This document shows positions 15,589 through 21,252 of a stretch of DNA of 29,660 bases, piece after piece. How positions within the stretch are numbered: the first letter of the stretch is position 1; each line of letters opens with the position of its first letter. Source of the stretch: a virus; the IMG/VR virus record IMGVR_UViG_3300022602_000306, positions 1 to 29,660 of that record; one strand, written 5' to 3'. Under the pieces are notes generated by a model, which was not told where the DNA came from, searched no databases, and worked only from the letters and a program-made list of their open reading frames with translations. A program made the translations under genes and the position numbers.

Positions 15589-17033
15589 TATAGATCCGCC
15601 CTTGGTTTCAATGCTTGGCTAAGACTTTGTTTTTCAGCAACTCTACTGTTATAGAAAGTCACAGTCCATTGTCCGTCAAACGGTATAGTTTGTTGTACAC
15701 TATCAATTGTTGGTAAATTAATCTGTGTCATAGAACTAGTCATTCCTGCTGGACTAACATATTGATAAGTTGTTAGTAAATTAGGATAATCTGCGACTAC
15801 AAACCCAATGACTGTTACACCTAGTTTCAATACTACATATAATCCGGTAGTTCCCGATGGAATTAATGTGTGTATTTGTGTATCACCCGATGATAAATTT
15901 TTATAATCAGCAGTAACCGCATCAAAGTATGTATAATTATCGTTGTTAATAAATCCTGTTTTCAACGTGTTTCTAGTGTTATTATTAGTCATGTTCATTC
16001 TAACGGCATCTTCAACAGCAACCCAAATATTATTTGAGCCATCATATTTGTATAAACGATTAGGTAACATGTCTACACGCAAAAAGAAATCGTCAGTTGC
16101 CGGAGCTTCTGGAAATTGAATTCCAAATCCAAAGTCGTATCCATTAACTGGAAACCCATCGCCTAACAAATATCCAGTATAACCACTACGCTGAGGAACG
16201 GCATTTATATTACTGGCTAATTCGCCAGTATCGCTAGCCGAAACTAACGTGCTATCCGTTGTTTCTAATAACGGTTTACCTGTTTTAGGATCTACTGCAA
16301 GTGTATAATATTGTCTAGTTTCATATCCGCTCTTAGGAGCATCAATTTCTGATTGCTGTACAATGGCATCATTAATTTGCAATTCTGTGTTATGCATACT
16401 AATCAAATCTCTAAGAGTATTGTTAGTAGGATCGCCGTTGGCATCTTTTGCAGGCTGATTAAAGATATCTTTATATTGTTGATTATCGACTATCTTCTTA
16501 AGTTTTAATCTATATAGATGTGGGAACCACGTAACGCTAAACCCTTCGCTAGCACGGCCCACGTCTTCTATAACATAATATCTAGGCATTGCTACATCGA
16601 AATCACTTAATGCAAAATCATCACGCAAATGTGGAAGTTCTAAAACATCTCCGCTAATGGGCTTACGGCCAATATATTTGATGAAATCATTGATATGTAC
16701 AGTCATGTACAAAGTGTCATTATCAATAAACAAGCCAAATTGACTTAAATTGAAGTCAATATTTTGTACGTTATACAATCCGCGAATTCTATAAATTTCT
16801 TTATCATATGTTCTATCGCGGTTTTCTAAGAATAACAAATCTTGAATATTTGTTACTTGAGTACTGGCATAGCTAGGTTGATCAGCAGTAGAATTATCAC
16901 TGCTAGTGTTTGTACCTAAGTATTTGTGCAGATAAACGTCGGTTCCGCCCGCTTGAAACATCTCAGATGCTTGGCGGTCAATGAATCGGTAGTCGTTACC
17001 TTTTTCGGGTTTGTAAAGTGATAATCGTGGCAT
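15588..17033 (-). CDS. gp14: gp14-like neck protein, 481 aa
   Basis: The first ~200 residues carry the gp14 pattern: EMFQAGGTDVYLHKYLG, then DLLFLENRDRTYDKEIYRIR, FGLFIDNDTLYMTVHINDF, and GRKPISGDVLELPHLRDD. T4 gp14 (256 aa) joins gp13 in the neck complex that seals the head and docks the tail. The extra ~250 residues include GYDFGFGIQFPEAPATDDF, MLPNRLYKYDGSNNIWVAVE and a C-terminal beta-rich domain. I remember similar extensions in T4-like cyanophages. There is no Shine-Dalgarno. Instead a GATAAATA late box ends only 8 bases before the ATG, so the mRNA may be leaderless. The gene is divergent from gp13 across 45 bp. Confidence 0.86.
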   Translation of the reverse strand: MPRLSLYKPEKGNDYRFIDRQASEMFQAGGTDVYLHKYLGTNTSSDNSTADQPSYASTQVTNIQDLLFLENRDRTYDKEIYRIRGLYNVQNIDFNLSQFGLFIDNDTLYMTVHINDFIKYIGRKPISGDVLELPHLRDDFALSDFDVAMPRYYVIEDVGRASEGFSVTWFPHLYRLKLKKIVDNQQYKDIFNQPAKDANGDPTNNTLRDLISMHNTELQINDAIVQQSEIDAPKSGYETRQYYTLAVDPKTGKPLLETTDSTLVSASDTGELASNINAVPQRSGYTGYLLGDGFPVNGYDFGFGIQFPEAPATDDFFLRVDMLPNRLYKYDGSNNIWVAVEDAVRMNMTNNNTRNTLKTGFINNDNYTYFDAVTADYKNLSSGDTQIHTLIPSGTTGLYVVLKLGVTVIGFVVADYPNLLTTYQYVSPAGMTSSMTQINLPTIDSVQQTIPFDGQWTVTFYNSRVAEKQSLSQALKPRADL

Positions 17034-17040
17034 AGTAACA

Positions 17041-17048
17041 TATTTATC
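17041..17048 (-). promoter_or_regulatory. Late promoter box for gp14-gp15-Nudix (GATAAATA)
   Basis: GATAAATATG on the - strand matches the T4 late consensus at 7 of 8 bases. Late-promoter geometry puts the start site near 17035, two bases before the gp14 ATG at 17033. Confidence 0.7.
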
Positions 17049-17052
17049 GTTG

Positions 17053-17060
17053 GCTAAATA
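17053..17060 (+). promoter_or_regulatory. Late promoter box for gp13 (GCTAAATA)
   Basis: GCTAAATATG on the + strand is followed by an AAGGAGA ribosome-binding site (17064-17070) and the gp13 ATG at 17079. Together with the - strand box at 17041-17048 it forms a 9-bp inverted repeat, ACATATTTA / TAAATATGT, with an 8-base spacer. Confidence 0.6.
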
Positions 17061-17078
17061 TGTAAGGAGAGTAAAAAT

Positions 17079-17867
17079 ATGGCAGATTCAACCCCATCAA
17101 GCACCCAGAGCAATAGCACTATTGAACGAAACGCGGTATTCGACTACGTTAAAAGAATGCTAGGCGATGGCATGATTGATGTAGAGCTAGATCCCGTACA
17201 TTACGAAACTGCACTAGATCGCGCATTAAGTCGCTATCGTCAGAAAAGTTCGAATGCTGTAGAAGAAAGCTACATGTTTTTAGAATTAATTCAGGATCAA
17301 AATGAATACAGATTACCAGATGAAGTTATTACAGTTCGCGAAGTGTTTCGTCGTGCTATCGGGAGTCGTAGCGGCATCGGCGCTGGTGGCACTTTGTTTG
17401 AACCCTTTAACTTGGCATATACAAATACATATATGATGTCAGGCAGTATGATGGGCGGTTTAGCAACGTATGATGCATTTGCCGGTTATCAAAAGTTAGT
17501 TGGACGTATGTTTGGTAGTTATATCGAGTATGTATGGAAACCAACTACACATATTTTAAATATTTTACAACGTCCGTTTGCACAAGGCGAACAGATTTTA
17601 ATTCGTACATATAATTTCCGTCCTGACTGGGTTTTATTGCAGGACATTTATGCCAAACAATGGCTAAAAGATTACACACTTGCCACAGCAAAAATGATGC
17701 TAGGCGAAGCTCGCAGTAAGTTCGGTTCAATTGCTGGTCCAGGAAGTCCTATTACACTTAATGGTACAGCATTGCTATCTGCGGGCAAAGAAGAACTTAC
17801 AAATTTGGATAAGGAACTAGACACACTAGTTGCCGGCGGAACAGGAATGACCTTTGTTCTAGGATAA
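17079..17867 (+). CDS. gp13: gp13-like neck protein, 262 aa
   Basis: A strong AAGGAGAG ribosome-binding site precedes the ATG. The pattern is that of gp13 in environmental T4-like phages: an N-terminal helix with FDYVKRMLGDGMIDVELDP, ALDRALSRYRQ, then EYRLPDEVITVREVFR. The signature C-terminal part follows: LLQDIYAKQWLKDYTLATAK, LGEARSKFGSIAGPGSPITL, and KEELTNLDKELDTL. T4 gp13 (309 aa) binds gp14 to form the neck that closes the filled head and accepts the tail. The protein is slightly shorter than in T4. It is transcribed away from its partner gp14 from a shared 45-bp promoter region. It is followed after 28 bp by a fibre gene that has its own late box. Confidence 0.85.
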   Translation: MADSTPSSTQSNSTIERNAVFDYVKRMLGDGMIDVELDPVHYETALDRALSRYRQKSSNAVEESYMFLELIQDQNEYRLPDEVITVREVFRRAIGSRSGIGAGGTLFEPFNLAYTNTYMMSGSMMGGLATYDAFAGYQKLVGRMFGSYIEYVWKPTTHILNILQRPFAQGEQILIRTYNFRPDWVLLQDIYAKQWLKDYTLATAKMMLGEARSKFGSIAGPGSPITLNGTALLSAGKEELTNLDKELDTLVAGGTGMTFVLG

Positions 17868-17883
17868 AAATAACTAAAGAGCC

Positions 17884-17891
17884 AATAAATA
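17884..17891 (+). promoter_or_regulatory. Late promoter box for the 684-aa fibre gene (AATAAATA)
   Basis: AATAAATAT matches the T4 late consensus at 7 of 8 bases. The ATG at 17896 begins five bases past the box, about where the transcription start should lie, and no Shine-Dalgarno is present. Confidence 0.65.
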
Positions 17892-17895
17892 TATT

Positions 17896-19950
17896 ATGTC
17901 AACATACACCACACTTTCCGCATTACCAGCCGCTGGTTCAGTAGCAGATGCTAATTTAATTTTAGTCACAGCGTCAGTCTCTGGAACTCCTACTAGTGAA
18001 AGCGCAACACTATTACAACTTAAAAATTATGTTTTAGGTGGTACTGCCGCAACAGCGACTAAACTAGCTTCGCCTGTTACAATTAATGGTGTATCATTTG
18101 ACGGATCTCAAAATATAAACATTACAGCAACCGTTAGTAATGCTACAACCGCAACTAGACTAGCAACTCCTATAACAATTAACGGTGTATCATTTGACGG
18201 ATCTGCTAACATTACCGTTCCAATTTCAACATTAGCATGGTCTGCACTAACTAGTGTTCCAACTACTATTGCTGGATATGGAATTACAGATGCAATTAGT
18301 TTAACAGGTACACAAACTTTAACAAATAAGACATTAACACAACCTGTTATTTCATCTATTGCTAATACTGGCATTTTAACATTACCGACTAGCACAGACA
18401 CACTAGTAGGTCGTGCAACAACTGATACGTTAACTAATAAATCAATCAGTGGTGGTACTAATACACTTACTAATATTCCCAATACTGCATTAACAAACAG
18501 TTCTATTACTGTTAATGGTGTTCAAATTAGCTTAGGTGGTACTGGTTCAATTACAACAACGCTAGCACACGCACTAACAATTGGTAGCGGATTAACTACA
18601 ACTTCTAGCACATTTGATGGAAGCGCGTCAGTCACTTTCTATCTAACAGCCGCAAGTTCAAGCCAACTAGGCGGCGTAATTGTTCCTGCGGCAAGCACAA
18701 GCGGTATTGTTAATACTAGCGGAACGATTAGTCTTGCAGTAGCGTCTGCATCACAAATTGGTGCTGTCAAAGTTGACGGTACAAGTATCAGTGTTTCGAC
18801 TGGTGTTATCAGTGCTAACTCATCAGGGTTAGTTGGAACTACATTAAATTCAACTGTTACTAGCAGTAGCTTAACTAGCTTTGGAGCAAGTCCAACTCTT
18901 GCATCTCCTGTAGTTACTACAGGCATTACAACTAGCGGTTCAAGTATTAACGTGTTTAACACAAACGCAACTACTGTCAATGCATTTGGCGCAGGTACTG
19001 CAATTAGTATTGGTGCAAGCACCGGTACAATTACTGTTAATAATAATTTAACAGTTACTGGAAATTTACTAGTTAACGGTACACAAACAATACAAAACGT
19101 AGAAACAATTAATACCAGTGTAGTTTCTGCACAAGGTATTGAAATTTCTGGAACATATTCAGGTTCATATTCTGATGGTATTTTAGTTGATTATGTAAAC
19201 AACAATGGTCGTATAAGCGTTGGTAGCGGTGATGCAATTACATTTTACAATGCTACTGAAACATCTCGTTTCCAATTATTACAAATTGGAACAACAGGTA
19301 ACTTAACAATGACTGGCGGAACGTTGGCAACTAGTGCTACAACTGCCAACGTATTCAATACAACTGCTACAACAGTAAATGCATTTGGTGCGGCCACTGC
19401 AATTAGTGTTGGAGCAAGTACAGGAACAACTACAGTTAACAATGGTTTAACAGTTACTGGTGCTACTACATTAAGTTCTACACTAACATACGGCGGAGTT
19501 ACATTAACTGCGGCAGCTACCGGTACAGGTAGTATGGTGTTGAGTACTAATCCAACAATTAGTGGATTAACTGCAACTGGCACATTTACAGTTCAGCAGA
19601 CTAAAGAAGTTTTTACTACTATTGCAAGCCCTGGAACAAGTGCTACATTAAACTTTAATACCGCTTCTATTTTCTATCTAACAGGTTTAACATCAAATAT
19701 TACAGCGGCATTTACTAACGTACCAACAACTGCTGGATTTGTAATAGCAACTAGCTTAATGATTGTACAAGGCTCAACTGCATATATTCCTAATGCAGTC
19801 AGCATTAACGGTACTGGACAAACAATCCGTTGGCAAGGCGGTGCAACTCCGTCTGGCACAATCAGCCACGTAGATGTTATTAGCTTTACATTTATCTGTA
19901 CAGGTACATCGACATATACAGTTATTGGCGCACTAACAGATTTTAACTAA
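17896..19950 (+). CDS. Repetitive tail fibre protein, 684 aa
   Basis: The ATG at 17896 starts a protein rich in Thr, Ser, Ala and Asn with fibre-type repeats. Two copies of a T4 long-fibre-like unit, PVTINGVSFDGSQNI and PITINGVSFDGSANI, lie ~32 residues apart near residues 60-105. TGTQTLTNKTLTQPVIS and TTDTLTNKSISGGTNTL follow, typical of phage fibres. Two longer repeats around FNTNATTVNAFGAGTAISIG and FNTTATTVNAFGAATAISVG start near residues 352 and 485. The C-terminal ~130 residues are less repetitive (FYLTGLTSNITAAFTNVPTT) and end without an S74 or other known chaperone domain. The segment TTLNSTV.SSSLTS is shared with the fibre at 3460. It is probably a trimeric tail fibre (inference). 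Large - strand frames opposite it are compositional shadows. Confidence 0.82.
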   Translation: MSTYTTLSALPAAGSVADANLILVTASVSGTPTSESATLLQLKNYVLGGTAATATKLASPVTINGVSFDGSQNINITATVSNATTATRLATPITINGVSFDGSANITVPISTLAWSALTSVPTTIAGYGITDAISLTGTQTLTNKTLTQPVISSIANTGILTLPTSTDTLVGRATTDTLTNKSISGGTNTLTNIPNTALTNSSITVNGVQISLGGTGSITTTLAHALTIGSGLTTTSSTFDGSASVTFYLTAASSSQLGGVIVPAASTSGIVNTSGTISLAVASASQIGAVKVDGTSISVSTGVISANSSGLVGTTLNSTVTSSSLTSFGASPTLASPVVTTGITTSGSSINVFNTNATTVNAFGAGTAISIGASTGTITVNNNLTVTGNLLVNGTQTIQNVETINTSVVSAQGIEISGTYSGSYSDGILVDYVNNNGRISVGSGDAITFYNATETSRFQLLQIGTTGNLTMTGGTLATSATTANVFNTTATTVNAFGAATAISVGASTGTTTVNNGLTVTGATTLSSTLTYGGVTLTAAATGTGSMVLSTNPTISGLTATGTFTVQQTKEVFTTIASPGTSATLNFNTASIFYLTGLTSNITAAFTNVPTTAGFVIATSLMIVQGSTAYIPNAVSINGTGQTIRWQGGATPSGTISHVDVISFTFICTGTSTYTVIGALTDFN
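18081..18204 (+). repeat. Tandem fibre-unit repeat (two 28-bp near-identical copies, 96 bp apart)
   Basis: The copies at 18081-18108 and 18177-18204 differ at a single base (AATTAATGG against AATTAACGG). They encode the INGVSFDGS unit of the 684-aa fibre. Confidence 0.85.
18951..19460 (+). repeat. Direct repeat of ~110 bp inside the 684-aa fibre gene
   Basis: The segment 18951-19061 recurs, diverged, at 19350-19460, about 399 bp later. Both encode the VFNT.ATTVNAFG..TAIS unit followed by a TVNN.LTVTG strand. The DNA copies differ mostly at third codon positions, so the repeat is kept at protein level. Confidence 0.75.
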
Positions 19951-19951
19951 T

Positions 19952-20150
19952 ATGCCACGTTTAACATCCTTTACTAACCAAATTGAAACTGGTGGCATAA
20001 ATTTTGCCTTGCTTTAGCGAAATCCGTGTTAGTAATAATAGGAGATATACCACTACATTTACTCCTCCTGCCACAGCATTTCACCAAGATGCAAACACCA
20101 TTTCGTTAATCAGAGCTAGACCAGCAGGATTACCAATCCAGGGAGCATAA
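19952..20150 (+). CDS. Small two-part ORF with a CTT TAG C +1 frameshift-like site (65 aa if shifted)
   Basis: The ATG at 19952 overlaps the region just after the fibre stop (TAATATG). The zero frame gives 21 residues (MPRLTSFTNQIETGG, then INFALL) and stops at TAG 20015-20017. If the ribosome slips +1 at CTT (20012-20014), reading continues as SEIRVSNNRRYTTTFTPPAT and so on to TAA 20148-20150, for 65 residues in all. The motif CTT-stop-C is the arrangement used for +1 frameshifting in bacterial release factor 2 genes (CTT TGA C there). No Shine-Dalgarno-like stimulator is seen upstream. Alternatives are a decayed gene or a one-base assembly error in the TTT run. Function is unknown; position suggests a fibre accessory protein. 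Confidence 0.45.
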
Positions 20151-20165
20151 TTGGCTCCATAAAAC

Positions 20166-20195
20166 TTGACCCCTGTAATAAAAGTGTTATATACT
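20166..20195 (+). promoter_or_regulatory. Sigma70-type promoter for the dNMP kinase gene
   Basis: A -35 element TTGACC (20166-20171) and -10 element TATACT (20190-20195) are separated by 18 bp. This is a host-type, early-looking promoter, unlike the TAAATA boxes of the neighbouring late genes. The expected start is near 20202, giving a leader of about 16 bases containing CAGGGGA as ribosome-binding site. Confidence 0.75.
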
Positions 20196-20211
20196 AGCAA
20201 TACTACAGGGG
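20170..20211 (+). promoter_or_regulatory. Operator-like inverted repeat around the kinase promoter
   Basis: CCCCTGTA (20170-20177) and its exact complement TACAGGGG (20204-20211) flank the -10 element. Agreement extends to 10 of 11 bases (CCCCTGTAnTA). The left arm lies upstream of the expected start site, so this cannot be an RNA hairpin of that transcript. Two binding half-sites about three helical turns apart are a possibility. Confidence 0.5.
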
Positions 20212-20217
20212 ATTCTT

Positions 20218-20907
20218 ATGATTATTGGTGTATGCGGTTTTATCGGTTCTGGCAAAGATACTATTGCCGATTATCTTACTAACTTTCACGGTTACCGCCG
20301 AGAATCCTTTGCAAACAGTCTTAAAGATGCAGTAGCACAAGTATTTGGCTGGGATCGCACTATGCTTGAAGGTCGTACAACACAAGCCCGTGCGTGGCGT
20401 GAACAAGTAGATCCATGGTGGGCAGAACGTTTAGACATGCCTAATTTAACACCACGCTGGGTATTACAATACTGGGGTACAGAAGTTTGCCGTAAAGCAT
20501 TCCATGATGATATTTGGATCGCTTCGTTAGAAAATAAACTACGCAACTCAAAAGATAACATAGTTATTAGTGACTGCCGTTTTCCTAATGAAATTACCAG
20601 TATTAAAAATGCAGGCGGTATTGTAGTCCGTGTTGTCCGTGGTCCTGAACCCGAGTGGTATCAAGTAGCAGAGTATGCTAATCAAGGACAGGAAATGTTC
20701 CAAACTAGACTAAAAAGTTACGGTATCCATGCTAGCGAAACTGCCTGGGTTGGTACCAAATTTGATTATATTCTGGACAATAACGAAACAATTGATGACT
20801 TGTACACACAAGTTAAAGGCGTTATAAATCTGGCACAAGATCCCCTTGTCGCCAACGAACACCCTCTTTATGCAGGACTCTCTGACAGTTTGCACATACA
20901 GTCTTGA
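20218..20907 (+). CDS. gp1: Deoxynucleoside monophosphate kinase (T4 gp1-like), 229 aa
   Basis: The P-loop GFIGSGKDT at residues 7-15 starts a nucleoside monophosphate kinase fold. NSLKDAVAQVFGWDRTMLEG, WVLQYWGTEVCRKAFHDDIW and VISDCRFPNEITSIKNAGG follow, as in T4 gene 1 (241 aa). The enzyme phosphorylates dNMPs, in T4 including modified dCMP, to dNDPs for phage DNA synthesis in the cytoplasm (family knowledge). AGGGGA precedes the ATG. A sigma70-like promoter directly upstream fits expression earlier than the surrounding structural genes. The last ~86 bp overlap an antisense HNH-type gene. The catalytic loop appears intact. Confidence 0.95.
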   Translation: MIIGVCGFIGSGKDTIADYLTNFHGYRRESFANSLKDAVAQVFGWDRTMLEGRTTQARAWREQVDPWWAERLDMPNLTPRWVLQYWGTEVCRKAFHDDIWIASLENKLRNSKDNIVISDCRFPNEITSIKNAGGIVVRVVRGPEPEWYQVAEYANQGQEMFQTRLKSYGIHASETAWVGTKFDYILDNNETIDDLYTQVKGVINLAQDPLVANEHPLYAGLSDSLHIQS

Positions 20908-21148
20908 GATTAGTGTGACGGCAATTGTCCAAGTCGCCGTCCACATGAAATACATTAAACACATCTTTATGCGGTGATTTATACCCGCATTTATCACACG
21001 AGTTCTTCATTATATAACCTGCTTGTTGCCATCGAGGTATTTTAACTCCTCGTAGGCATGCACCGCATTGACTACGGTAGTAAGGTTTCTTGTTCTTGTA
21101 ATAATTAATCGCTACGGGCAATCTACCGCATGTACATAAAGGTCTCAT
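20822..21148 (-). CDS. HNH-type zinc-finger endonuclease-like protein, 108 aa
   Basis: Two zinc-ligand sets are visible: CTC (C5, C7) with CGAC (C28, C31), and CDKC (C51, C54) with CANC (C85, C88). Between the second set lies FHVDGDLDN (H68, D70, N75) and then TNLKTVC (N80), the layout of small phage HNH nucleases. The usual final His after the last Cys pair is Gln here. Such proteins are often homing or free-standing endonucleases that cut phage DNA and spread between genomes. The gene runs antisense to its neighbours and overlaps the 3' end of dNMP kinase by 86 bp. It lacks a Shine-Dalgarno but has a CTTAAATA box five bases before its ATG. No intron is evident, so it looks free-standing. 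Nuclease activity is unproven. Confidence 0.68.
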   Translation of the reverse strand: MRPLCTCGRLPVAINYYKNKKPYYRSQCGACLRGVKIPRWQQAGYIMKNSCDKCGYKSPHKDVFNVFHVDGDLDNCRHTNLKTVCANCQRVLHKEGVRWRQGDLVPDL

Positions 21149-21152
21149 ATTT

Positions 21153-21160
21153 TATTTAAG
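21153..21160 (-). promoter_or_regulatory. Late-box-like site for the HNH gene (CTTAAATA)
   Basis: The - strand reads CTTAAATAAAATATG, so the TAAATA core ends five bases before the ATG at 21148. The spacing equals that of the 684-aa fibre gene and is close to that of gp14 and the tube paralogue. Confidence 0.45.
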
Positions 21161-21212
21161 CCTTTTCCGTGCCTTTTCGTTGGGTTATAACCTTACCATT
21201 TATTCAAAATGC

Positions 21213-21220
21213 ACTAAATA
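21213..21220 (+). promoter_or_regulatory. Late promoter box for sheath gene (ACTAAATA)
   Basis: ACTAAATACATT shares the TAAATAC core of T4 late promoters. The inferred start is near 21226, leaving a ~27-base leader with the sheath ribosome-binding site GGAGAT (21241-21246). Confidence 0.6.
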
Positions 21221-21252
21221 CATTAAGAACATGTATTCACGGAGATTACAAT

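Noticed and set aside
18081-19460. Repeats in the fibre gene as a CRISPR array
   Set aside because: The repeats are in frame, few, diverged and protein-coding, with no regular spacers.
18108-19859. Long - strand open frames opposite the 684-aa fibre (18108-18482, 18639-19022, 19245-19583, 19674-19859)
   Set aside because: They are Val/Ala/Pro-rich mirror images of Thr/Asn/Gly-rich fibre codons, with no ribosome-binding sites and no family features.
16990-19980. Shared MPRL start of gp14 and the split ORF as sign of common origin
   Set aside because: Only four residues agree and the following sequences differ.
20142-20158. GGAGC / GCTCC hairpin as a terminator after the split ORF
   Set aside because: Only a 5-bp stem with a 7-base loop and no T tract; too weak to call.
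21169-21252. Earlier start for the sheath gene at 21169
   Set aside because: The late box and GGAGAT ribosome-binding site lie inside this stretch, and the sheath N-terminus begins at 21253.
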